NCBI GenBank assembly: GCA_009704515.1 | Contig: WLDZ01000020.1 | Location: 1-11,656 of the forward strand | DNA length: 11,656 nucleotides | Direction of reading: 5' to 3' | Origin: Actinomycetota bacterium | Lineage (GTDB): Bacteria; Actinomycetota; Actinomycetes; Nanopelagicales; Nanopelagicaceae | Shown here: one piece after another, positions 1 through 6,637 of the stretch | Numbering within the stretch: the first letter of the stretch is position 1 | Layout: the number at the start of each line of letters is the position of its first letter | Made by a program: the position numbers and the translations under genes | The notes under the pieces: generated by a model | What the model was told of the DNA's origin: nothing | The model's database searches: none | The model's input: only the letters and a program-made list of their open reading frames with translations

Positions 1-1
1 C

Positions 2-403
2 GTGGGTGACCCAGCGCTTATTGGGCAGATTCTTGAAGTCCGCAAACATGCCGGAATGATGGTTCCTTTGCCTGTTCAGCACGCGATGATTGCAGCCCTG
101 GCTGATTCAGATCATGTGAGCGAACAACGCAATCGGTATAACTCCCGCAAAGCGATATTGATCCCAGCCCTAGCCGCAGCCGGGTTCACAATTGATTTCT
201 CAGATGCTGGGCTCTATCTCTGGGCGACTCGCCATGAAGATTGCTGGCAATCTGTCGCTTGGTTAGCGCAGCTAGGAGTGCTTGCAACCCCAGGTATTTT
301 CTATGGCGATAAAGGCTCACAACATATTCGAATTGCAATGACGGCGACAGATAAGCAAATAAGTGATGCTGCTGCGCGAATCACAGAAGCTGCAGCGGGT
401 TAG
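2..403 (+). CDS. dapC: Succinyl-diaminopimelate transaminase (DapC-like), C-terminal part only
   Basis: This is the 3' end of a class I/II PLP-dependent aminotransferase cut by the window edge; the GTG at base 2 is an internal Val codon, not a start. About 133 C-terminal residues remain, so the PLP-binding lysine lies outside the window. Visible family marks are the KHAGMMVPLPVQHAM stretch, AGLYLWATRHEDCW (the GLYLW segment of the small domain), GVLATPGIFYG, and HIRIAMTAT, whose Arg corresponds to the substrate carboxylate-binding Arg of this fold. The pattern closely resembles actinobacterial DapC, which transaminates N-succinyl-2-amino-6-ketopimelate with glutamate on the way to meso-diaminopimelate and lysine. 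A related aminotransferase specificity cannot be excluded from the C-terminus alone. Its stop lies two bases before the next ATG, so it is probably co-transcribed with the sugar-nucleotide synthase. Confidence 0.85.
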   Translation: MGDPALIGQILEVRKHAGMMVPLPVQHAMIAALADSDHVSEQRNRYNSRKAILIPALAAAGFTIDFSDAGLYLWATRHEDCWQSVAWLAQLGVLATPGIFYGDKGSQHIRIAMTATDKQISDAAARITEAAAG

Positions 404-405
404 CG

Positions 406-1374
406 ATGGCTGTTGGAATTCTTCTAGTCGGTGGATTTGGTACGCGCCTAATGCCACTTACCTCTGAGACTCCAAAACCTATGTTGCCAGTTGCGGGTAT
501 TCCAGTAACAGAGCATCAGATTATGGCCGCGAAAGCAGCTGGCATTCACACTCTTGTTCTGGCGACTTCATACCTTGCTGATGTCTTTACGCCCTACTTT
601 GGTGATGGTTCGCGATGGGGAATAAAGATTCTTTACGCCGTTGAAAAAGAACCGTTAGGCACCGGCGGTGCAATCCGAAATGCTGCCCAAAATCTTGATC
701 TAGCAAACCTCGGTGACGAACCAATTGTTATCTTTAATGGTGATGTCTTGAGTCGCCATTCAATTGCTCAGCAAATCCAGTTCCACCAGAGTAAGAACGC
801 AGATGTCACTATTCATTTAATCGATGTAGAAGATGCTCGGGCATTCGGATGTGTCCCAACTGATTCGCAAGGTCGCGTTACTGCTTTCTTGGAGAAGATG
901 GAGAATCCGGTCACTCAATCAATTAACGCTGGGTGCTACATATTCCATCCGCGAGTACTTGATGAGATTCCACTTGGCAAAGTTGTCAGTATTGAGCGCG
1001 AAACATTTCCGGCTCTGGTGAATGACAATCGAGCAATCTATGGCTACAAGGAGCAGGCATACTGGCTCGATGTTGGTACTCCAGCGGCGCTCTTTAAAGG
1101 CTCTCGCGATTTAATCGATGGCCAGTTCCAAGGATTGGCTGAATGCGTGATTGATCCCAGCGCCCTAATCACAGGGAAGAGCTCGCTCGGTGCTCGCGTA
1201 GAAGTCGGCGCTGATTGCATTATTGACGATTGCATAATTGGAGATGATGTAATCATTGGAAATGGAGCCGTACTTCGCCACTGCTTTATTGCTCACGGAA
1301 GTGAAATTGCACCTGCAACAAATTTAGAAAATTTCTATCAATCCCCGCGTAAAAGTGAGCCGATTCCTGGGTAA
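406..1374 (+). CDS. manC: Mannose-1-phosphate guanylyltransferase / NDP-sugar synthase
   Basis: A 322-residue nucleotidyltransferase that probably makes GDP-mannose from mannose-1-phosphate and GTP in the cytoplasm. The N-terminal Rossmann-like domain has the signature GGFGTRLMPLT (residues 9-19) with Lys24 in TPKPMLPV, the EPLGTGGA loop (82-89), the metal-binding Asp113 in FNGDV, the EK pair at 163-164, NAG at 174-176 and a second metal-site Asp222 in YWLDVGTP. The last ~75 residues carry degenerate hexapeptide repeats (IIDDCIIGDDVIIGNGAV), the left-handed beta-helix tail typical of GDP-mannose pyrophosphorylases. The gene sits in the place of the mycobacterial Rv3264c-type enzyme, upstream of whiB and in the same block as phosphomannomutase, which favours mannose over glucose as substrate. 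Nucleotide specificity (GTP against dTTP or UTP) is inferred from context. The start follows the preceding stop by two bases with only a weak purine-rich RBS, suggesting coupled translation. Confidence 0.82.
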   Translation: MAVGILLVGGFGTRLMPLTSETPKPMLPVAGIPVTEHQIMAAKAAGIHTLVLATSYLADVFTPYFGDGSRWGIKILYAVEKEPLGTGGAIRNAAQNLDLANLGDEPIVIFNGDVLSRHSIAQQIQFHQSKNADVTIHLIDVEDARAFGCVPTDSQGRVTAFLEKMENPVTQSINAGCYIFHPRVLDEIPLGKVVSIERETFPALVNDNRAIYGYKEQAYWLDVGTPAALFKGSRDLIDGQFQGLAECVIDPSALITGKSSLGARVEVGADCIIDDCIIGDDVIIGNGAVLRHCFIAHGSEIAPATNLENFYQSPRKSEPIPG

Positions 1375-1431
1375 TTGTCGATATTTGCTCAGCTAGCCTC
1401 GATTTTATTGAATGGCCAACGGGGAGCGGGG

Positions 1432-1460
1432 TTGACTAAAAGGGATTACATGGGTGTAAT
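1432..1460 (+). promoter_or_regulatory. Predicted sigma70-type promoter of whiB
   Basis: TTGACT at 1432-1437 matches the -35 consensus at 5 of 6 positions. TGTAAT at 1455-1460 matches the -10 at 5 of 6, and the spacer is exactly 17 bases. The expected transcription start is near 1467, giving a leader of about 70 bases before the whiB ATG. No other pair this good was seen in the gap. The upstream part of the gap (1375-1431) shows nothing I can name, including no hairpin-plus-T-run terminator for the preceding gene. Confidence 0.6.
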
Positions 1461-1473
1461 TCGGTATGTAGCA

Positions 1474-1495
1474 GGGCACTTCATGTGAAGTGCCC
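1474..1495. repeat. Perfect 10-bp inverted repeat in the whiB leader (operator or 5' mRNA hairpin)
   Basis: The arms GGGCACTTCA (1474-1483) and TGAAGTGCCC (1486-1495) are exact reverse complements separated by TG. As RNA it would form a 9-bp GC-rich stem with an AUGU loop a few bases after the predicted transcription start. As DNA it is a near-continuous dyad just downstream of the promoter, a position suited to a repressor operator. It is not followed by a T-run, so it is unlikely to be an intrinsic terminator. It lies 40 bases before the whiB ATG and does not cover the RBS. Confidence 0.7.
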
Positions 1496-1520
1496 GAAGT
1501 GTCATACGACTAAATGACTT

Positions 1521-1526
1521 GAGGAG
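1521..1526 (+). promoter_or_regulatory. Ribosome binding site of whiB
   Basis: GAGGAG lies nine bases before the ATG at 1536 and is the strongest Shine-Dalgarno-like sequence in the window. It fixes the whiB start there rather than at the internal Met30 codon. Confidence 0.75.
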
Positions 1527-1535
1527 ATTCGACTT

Positions 1536-1841
1536 ATGCCGATCCGCCCAGAGGGATTTTCAACTGGCAAGCCATCAGCCCCCACTGCTGGACCAACTAT
1601 TCAACTCGCCAATGGCGAAAATATGGAGCTTTCCTGGCAGGAGCGCTCACTCTGCGCCCAGACTGATCCAGAAGCTTTCTTCCCTGAGAAGGGTGGCTCT
1701 ACACGCGAAGCAAAGCGAGTCTGCCTCTCCTGCGATGTTCGCCAAGAGTGCCTTGAATACGCGCTCGCTCACGATGAGCGATTTGGTATCTGGGGCGGCC
1801 TCTCAGAGCGTGAACGTCGTCGCTTAAAGCGTCGCGCTTAA
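1536..1841 (+). CDS. whiB: WhiB-family iron-sulfur transcriptional regulator (WhiB/WhiB2 type)
   Basis: A 101-residue WhiB protein. The four cluster-binding cysteines are Cys40, Cys63, Cys66 and Cys72, with the CxxC-x5-C spacing of the family, followed by the turn GIWGG (residues 84-88) and a very basic C-terminus (ERERRRLKRR) expected to contact DNA. The first ~30 residues are low in recognisable structure. WhiB proteins bind a [4Fe-4S] cluster and act with the principal sigma factor. The WhiB (Streptomyces) / WhiB2-WhmD (mycobacteria) subgroup controls septation and cell division together with WhiA. Membership of that subgroup is inferred from the WQERSLCAQTDPEAFFPEKG stretch and from the position next to the mannose genes and upstream of mtrAB, as in mycobacteria. 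It has its own promoter, a leader with an inverted repeat and a strong RBS, so it is likely regulated separately from the gene before it. Confidence 0.93.
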   Translation: MPIRPEGFSTGKPSAPTAGPTIQLANGENMELSWQERSLCAQTDPEAFFPEKGGSTREAKRVCLSCDVRQECLEYALAHDERFGIWGGLSERERRRLKRRA

Positions 1842-1870
1842 AGAGCTCTCACTCTGTTGCGATTGCAAAG

Positions 1871-1899
1871 ATCGTAAAGAGTAAAAATCGTAAAGGGTA
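1871..1899 (+). repeat. 16-base-period direct repeat carrying the glycosyltransferase RBS
   Basis: ATCGTAAAGAGTA (1871-1883) is repeated as ATCGTAAAGGGTA (1887-1899), with one mismatch in 13. The second copy contains AAAGGG (1892-1897), eight bases before the ATG at 1906, and is the likely RBS. The first copy holds the weaker version AAAGAG. No convincing promoter or terminator was seen in this 64-base gap (1842-1905), so transcription may read through from whiB. Confidence 0.6.
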
Positions 1900-1905
1900 C
1901 TAGTC

Positions 1906-4900
1906 ATGGCGATTAATCGAATTAGCGCTCTCTTGGTCGTTCATGACGGAGCGACTTGGTTACCTGAAGTTGTCGCATCAATTGCATCGCAAACACTTCC
2001 TGCAGATTTGATTCTTGCAATTGATACGGGCTCGATTGATTCGTCACCAAAGCTCCTCAAAGGGGCGAAAATTCCAACAGTCACTCTTGATCGCACTACA
2101 TCATTCGCAGAAGCAATTAATTACGGCTTATCTCAACTTCCCGCACCAGTTAATGGAGTCGAAGAGTGGCTCTGGATTCTTCACGATGATTGTTCATTGG
2201 ATGCACGAGCTCTTGAAGAGTTAATTAGCGCAGTCTCTGAACGCCCAAGTATTGCAATGGCGGGACCAAAACTTCTTGGTTGGCACGATCGCACTCATCT
2301 ACTTGAAGCCGGAATAAGTATTGCGACTAATGGATCACGATGGACTGGTCTTGAGCCTCACGAATACGATCAAGGTCAACACGATGGCACTCATGAAGTT
2401 CTTGCTGTGAGTACAGCAGGTGCGTTAATTCGCCGCGAAGTATTTGAAGAACTCGGTGGGTTTGATACCAACCTCGAACTATTCAGAGATGATGTTGATT
2501 TTGGTTGGCGCTTGCATGTTGCCGGTCATTCAGCGCTGGCAGTGACTTCAGCCATTGGTTATCACGCCCAAGCTGCCGCGACAGAGCGACGCGGAATTGA
2601 TATTGCAGGCGCGCCACTTCATCGCCCTCTCTTACTAGATCGACGAAACGCTGCATATGTCCTTCTCGCTAATTCTTCCTGGTGGAAATTGCCTTTACTT
2701 GCCATTCAGTTGCTGAGTGGGGCGCTCATTAGGTCTATCGCATTTCTTTTTGCGAAATTACCTGGCTACGCCAGTGATGAAATTTTGGCGATTGCATCGC
2801 TGCTTATCCACCCAGGTGAGCTTTTAGCTGCTCGAAAGAAACGACGAAGTCAGAGATTAGTTTCATCAGGCATTGTCACGCGATTTATCCCATCGCGCTG
2901 GGATCAACTTCGTACTGGTACCAGTCGCGTCTTCGAAAGAATTCGTGAGCGTATTTTCCCGGAAGATATTAATGTTGATTTTAGTGTAATTAGTGAATTA
3001 GAAATCATTGAAGAAGATGAAGAAATTCTTAAACCGTTGGCGAGAAAATCATGGCGGTCTCTTTTCTTAAAGCCACTTGTTTTTGCATTCACTTTAATTA
3101 CCGTTCTGGTTATCGTTTGGATGCGTTATAGATTCGGCACAATCTCGGGTGGTGCTTTAGCAATTTCTCAAGATGGCGCCTCAGAACTTTGGAGATTTTA
3201 TGTTGAGAGTTGGCACTCGGTTGGCATGGGAAGCGGAATCGAAGCCCCATCGTGGATATTTCTTCTAGCACTTTTATCCACTGCAACTTTTGGAAATGTC
3301 TCACTTGCCATTGGTTTGCTCTTCTTTGCTGCACCATTCTTGGCATTATGGAGCGCCCATTCATATCTGAAAGGGCTCACTTCAAATTCAGTGCTTTCAG
3401 CCGCCATGGCCTTTCTCTATGCGCTCTCCCCAGTATCGATTGCCGCAATTAATGGTGGACGTCTTGGGGTTCTAGTGTTGATTATTGCGCTTCCGCTGTT
3501 GCTAGGCCTCTGGGGAAGTTGGGATCACATCGAGGAGCGGTCCCTGCGCAGTATCTTCTCGGTCATCCTTTTTCTCTGGGTACTGCTGGCCTTTAACCCA
3601 TCACTCTTTATTCCGCTTTCTATCTTTACCGTAATTTATATTGCCAAGGATTACCTTTACTTTGCCAAGAACCCTAAAGACCCACTTTTTATCGCTCGCG
3701 CTCTGCGACGCTTACTACTCCTGGTGACTCCATTTCTCTTACTTGCCCCGAATTCGTTGAAATTTCTTATCAATCCCAGCCAACTCCTTATCGAAATTGG
3801 AGTTCCACAGGATGGTGGTGGTGCCAATCTCGCGCTACTGGCAAACCCCGGAGGGCTCGGCTCACTTCCTTGGTGGGCAATTAGCCCTATCTCACTTTTA
3901 TTACTTGTGACTTATTTTTCAATCTCTCAAGCACGCAAATACTCCGCATTAGGTATTGCATTTCTGCTCTTGGGCGCACTGCTTGCCGCAATTCGAGTGA
4001 CTGGAAATGGATCATCATCCACACAACAGTTCTTTAGCGGAGCACTCATTGCCGTAGCCAGCCTTTTTGCTGTGGTATCTGCAACAATTGCATTTGACGG
4101 CGTAAAGGCACGTTTGGAGAATGCCCGCCTTAGTTATCAGCACTTTATTGTGGCATTGGTTCTCATATTTTCGCTCGCATATAGCGTTACCGCTTCGCTC
4201 TGGATATTTACAGCAAGTGCGAACTCTCCACTAGCCAACACATCAGAAGTTGTACTACCGGCTTATCTCACTGTTGAAGAGGAAGCAAAAACCCTCGTCA
4301 TTCGCCCTCTTACCAATAATGGCCACACATCATTGGCATACGCGGTATCTCGCGGTGAGGGAATTAAATTAGGAGAGGCAGATGTTGCCACTACATTAAG
4401 TGAATCACTTACTGCTGCTGTCGAAGGTCTCATCGACAATACTGGCGTTACGAGTAGCAAGGTTTTGGTTGCTCATGGAATTAAATATGTATTTGTGAAG
4501 AAGAACGCCAATAAAGAGCTGATCCAAGTAATTGACGGCCTCGGCGGCTTCAGTCGTGCTTCATCGACGCAGGAAGGAACAGTGTGGAAGGTAAATGAAC
4601 CGACTGGGCGTTTTCTCTTCACTGATTTTTCTGGCAAAGTGACTGTTTTGGATTCTTCGCTAGGAACTGTAAATGCTCCGGGATTTGGAACCATTACTCT
4701 CACTGAAAATTTCAGCAGTTCGTGGCAAGCCCTAGCGGACGGCGTCCAGCTTGAGCGTTCTACAAATGAATATGGGCTTCCACAATTTAAAGTGTTAGAA
4801 GCAGGCGAGATTAATTTCTTGCATGACGGCACTGGTCGTCGCGCCTGGATCTCCTTTTTCTTGATTGTTCTAGTGACCTCGATTGTTATGGCTCTTCCTT

Positions 4901-4944
4901 CGGGACGTCGACGTCGTGAAATGTTGGATCGAGAACTAGCATGA
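1906..4944 (+). CDS. Large membrane glycosyltransferase: family 2 (GT-A) domain fused to a multi-pass membrane region
   Basis: A 1012-residue protein. Residues ~5-225 are a GT2/GT-A catalytic domain: a SALLVVHDGATWLPEVVASI start, nucleotide-binding Asp40 in AIDTGSIDSS, a metal-binding HDD (93-95, in place of the usual DxD) and an acidic acceptor/catalytic motif RDDVDFGWR (194-202). It presumably works on the cytoplasmic face with an unknown nucleotide-sugar donor. From ~255 on come hydrophobic segments; roughly ten or more look like membrane helices (about 263-283, 388-406, 450-535 as several, 548-575, 605-620, 660-680, 690-735, 745-770, 977-998). A loop at ~360-380 is strongly acidic. Residues ~775-970 are a soluble stretch, probably outside the cell, with a beta-rich ENFSSSWQALADG segment like those at the ends of some GT-C/YfhO-type membrane enzymes. 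A basic tail (RRRRE) suggests a cytoplasmic C-terminus. Acceptor and sugar are unknown. It overlaps the next gene by ATGA, and nearby GDP-mannose genes hint at mannosyl transfer. Confidence 0.8.
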   Translation: MAINRISALLVVHDGATWLPEVVASIASQTLPADLILAIDTGSIDSSPKLLKGAKIPTVTLDRTTSFAEAINYGLSQLPAPVNGVEEWLWILHDDCSLDARALEELISAVSERPSIAMAGPKLLGWHDRTHLLEAGISIATNGSRWTGLEPHEYDQGQHDGTHEVLAVSTAGALIRREVFEELGGFDTNLELFRDDVDFGWRLHVAGHSALAVTSAIGYHAQAAATERRGIDIAGAPLHRPLLLDRRNAAYVLLANSSWWKLPLLAIQLLSGALIRSIAFLFAKLPGYASDEILAIASLLIHPGELLAARKKRRSQRLVSSGIVTRFIPSRWDQLRTGTSRVFERIRERIFPEDINVDFSVISELEIIEEDEEILKPLARKSWRSLFLKPLVFAFTLITVLVIVWMRYRFGTISGGALAISQDGASELWRFYVESWHSVGMGSGIEAPSWIFLLALLSTATFGNVSLAIGLLFFAAPFLALWSAHSYLKGLTSNSVLSAAMAFLYALSPVSIAAINGGRLGVLVLIIALPLLLGLWGSWDHIEERSLRSIFSVILFLWVLLAFNPSLFIPLSIFTVIYIAKDYLYFAKNPKDPLFIARALRRLLLLVTPFLLLAPNSLKFLINPSQLLIEIGVPQDGGGANLALLANPGGLGSLPWWAISPISLLLLVTYFSISQARKYSALGIAFLLLGALLAAIRVTGNGSSSTQQFFSGALIAVASLFAVVSATIAFDGVKARLENARLSYQHFIVALVLIFSLAYSVTASLWIFTASANSPLANTSEVVLPAYLTVEEEAKTLVIRPLTNNGHTSLAYAVSRGEGIKLGEADVATTLSESLTAAVEGLIDNTGVTSSKVLVAHGIKYVFVKKNANKELIQVIDGLGGFSRASSTQEGTVWKVNEPTGRFLFTDFSGKVTVLDSSLGTVNAPGFGTITLTENFSSSWQALADGVQLERSTNEYGLPQFKVLEAGEINFLHDGTGRRAWISFFLIVLVTSIVMALPSGRRRREMLDRELA

Positions 4945-6242
4945 TAAGAAATAGAAACATTCAGCTATTTGCGGCCCTAATAGTCGTTATTCTCACTGTT
5001 AATTTAGTGTCATTTACAACAAGTAAAGTTGCATACACCGAAAGCTATCCTGCAGTCGTATGTCCGGCTGACAGTGAAAATGAAGATTCATTTATCTCGC
5101 TTGCATCATCTAAAGCTTTAGTCCGCAAATCAGGGACGTCGACGATGACATTTAAAGAATCAGGAAATAGTCGTCTGGCTGGTGGTGAGCAGGCAATCAT
5201 CATTGACTCACAGGCAGTTACTCCGATCTCATGGCAGACGCGTTCGGGAATATGGGCCGGAGCCGTAACCTGTATAGCGCCAATTACTTCTCAATGGTTT
5301 GTCGGTGGCACTGCAGATGTCACATCCAAGGGACGATTAACTCTTGTCAATAGTGGACTTGGTCGCGCTCTTGTCGCAGTATCAATATTTACTGAGGCGG
5401 GATCTCAAATCGAGCAGGTAATCCCAGTGAAGGCCAACTCGGTAAAGAGCCTGCGCCTTTCCTATCTTGCGCCAGGTTCACGCGCCTTAGTAATCAATGT
5501 CGTTTCGCAATCGGGTCGAGTCAACGCTTTCTTGGTTGATGAACGAGGTCGTGGTCTTCAAACCCTAGGCGGAGATTCTGTAAACTCAATTTCAACGCCA
5601 TCGCGTTCTTTGGTTATGCCGGCAATTCCTCATCTCACATCAGGTGCTGCCAATCAAGAACATATTCTCCGCATAATGGTGCCCGGCGATGTAAGCGCAG
5701 AAATCAAGGCGAATGTCATCTCTGCAGACGAATCATTTGCGCCTGCTGGAATTGATGGACGACTCATCGCACCAGGCAAAGTAATTGATCTCCCACTGAA
5801 TGTTTTGACCTCAAGTCCCCGCTTTGCACTTGAACTAAAAGCTGATCGCCCAATCGTGGCTGCGGTTTTCTCAAAAACTCTCGTGAGTGGAAAGTCAGAT
5901 TTTCTCTGGAGTACGCCAGTTCCAGAACTCCAGCCGAGCATTTACTCTGTCACTGGCACCTCGCCATTGCTGGTCTTCACTGGCGAAAAGATTTCAGTTG
6001 ATTTAGAAATCGGTGCCCCAAAAGGAAAGATTTTCAAAGTTGAACTGCGCGGCTCAGGTCTAGTTACTTATCAAGTTGGAGCAAAGGCACGCACTGTGAA
6101 GGTTCAGAAGAGCTCTTCAGATATCTATGGCGCAGCCCTGATTAATTCCGCGAGCGGTTCGGGATATGCGCCACTCCTTCCTGGAACTTCACTTACTCGA
6201 TCATCTGTTCCGCAATCAGATATTCGAGTGTTGATTCCATAG
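4941..6242 (+). CDS. DUF5719-type secreted or membrane-anchored protein
   Basis: A 433-residue protein with a short basic N-terminus (MIRNRN) and one hydrophobic segment at ~8-27, read as an uncleaved anchor or a signal peptide; there is no lipobox cysteine right after it. The rest is rich in Ser, Val, Ala and Gly and looks beta-stranded, without recognisable catalytic motifs. It has exactly two cysteines (Cys41 in VVCPAD and Cys111 in VTCIAP), which could form a disulfide outside the membrane. I assign it to DUF5719 from overall pattern, including the RPIVAAVFSKT and DFLWSTPVPEL stretches, and from its place directly after the glycosyltransferase, where actinobacteria commonly carry this family. 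Function is not known. The start codon overlaps the glycosyltransferase stop (ATGA) and has no strong RBS of its own, so translation is probably coupled and the two products may act together at the cell surface. Confidence 0.7.
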   Translation: MIRNRNIQLFAALIVVILTVNLVSFTTSKVAYTESYPAVVCPADSENEDSFISLASSKALVRKSGTSTMTFKESGNSRLAGGEQAIIIDSQAVTPISWQTRSGIWAGAVTCIAPITSQWFVGGTADVTSKGRLTLVNSGLGRALVAVSIFTEAGSQIEQVIPVKANSVKSLRLSYLAPGSRALVINVVSQSGRVNAFLVDERGRGLQTLGGDSVNSISTPSRSLVMPAIPHLTSGAANQEHILRIMVPGDVSAEIKANVISADESFAPAGIDGRLIAPGKVIDLPLNVLTSSPRFALELKADRPIVAAVFSKTLVSGKSDFLWSTPVPELQPSIYSVTGTSPLLVFTGEKISVDLEIGAPKGKIFKVELRGSGLVTYQVGAKARTVKVQKSSSDIYGAALINSASGSGYAPLLPGTSLTRSSVPQSDIRVLIP

Positions 6243-6261
6243 TTTAAGCAGCGTCTTCCAC

Positions 6262-6267
6262 TAATCT
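6262..6267 (+). promoter_or_regulatory. Possible -10 box of a leaderless transcript for the DUF3499 gene
   Basis: TAATCT fits the actinobacterial TANNNT -10 form and ends seven bases before the ATG at 6275, which is the spacing expected if transcription starts on the A of the start codon. The 32-base gap before this gene (6243-6274) is pyrimidine-rich and has no Shine-Dalgarno sequence. No good -35 element was seen at normal distance, so the call rests on the -10 position and the missing RBS. Confidence 0.4.
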
Positions 6268-6274
6268 TCTCCCT

Positions 6275-6637
6275 ATGAGTGCATTTTCAGGACGTTCATG
6301 TTCGCGCGTAAGTTGTCGTGCGACTGCAACAATGACGCTCACTTACATCTACGCAGAATCTAAGGCGGTTCTGGGTCCTATTGCAGCTTTCTCTGAGCCA
6401 CATGCTTACGACCTTTGTGCACGACATGCAGCCAAGCTCACTGTTCCCAATGGCTGGAGCGTTGATCGTGAAGCGCTTATAACGGAAAGCCCTGGACCAA
6501 ATGAAGACGATCTTATGGCGATTGCTGATGCTATCCGCGAAGTCGCGCGAGTATCTGATTCTGAAGAAAATGACGTAGCAGTTAAAGACTCTTCCAACCT
6601 GGGACGTCGTGGTCATTTGCGTGCAGTACCTTCATGA
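6275..6637 (+). CDS. DUF3499 family small protein with a probable Cys/His metal site
   Basis: A 120-residue cytoplasmic protein matching the actinobacterial DUF3499 pattern: an N-terminal Cys pair (Cys9-x4-Cys14), then MTLTYIYAESKAVLGP, then EPHAYDLCARHAAKLTVPNGW, which contains Cys48-x2-His51. These four residues could form a zinc-ribbon-like site; that is inferred from the ligand pattern. The C-terminal half is acidic and then basic, with low complexity, and is probably disordered. Function is unknown, but the family is regularly found beside phosphomannomutase (the Rv3258c position in M. tuberculosis). The start at 6275 is preferred over Met20 because a Met20 start would lose the first Cys pair. 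There is no visible RBS. The end overlaps the manB start by ATGA. Confidence 0.8.
   Translation: MSAFSGRSCSRVSCRATATMTLTYIYAESKAVLGPIAAFSEPHAYDLCARHAAKLTVPNGWSVDREALITESPGPNEDDLMAIADAIREVARVSDSEENDVAVKDSSNLGRRGHLRAVPS

Noticed and set aside
1474..1495. Inverted repeat read as a terminator of the preceding gene
   Set aside because: No T-run on either side, and it lies downstream of a good promoter for the next gene.
1519..1827. 102-codon open frame overlapping whiB in another frame
   Set aside because: It lies over the WhiB gene, whose cysteine motif, RBS and start are clear; the alternative translation shows no family pattern.
1623..1841. Shorter WhiB starting at Met30
   Set aside because: The ATG at 1536 has a strong, well-spaced RBS; the sequence before Met30 has none comparable.
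4473..4832. 119-codon antisense open frame inside the glycosyltransferase gene
   Set aside because: No RBS, no recognisable protein features, and the sense strand is a well-supported coding region; a typical codon-bias shadow.
6296..6616. 106-codon antisense open frame opposite DUF3499
   Set aside because: The sense frame has the conserved Cys/His pattern and the overlap with manB; the antisense product resembles nothing.
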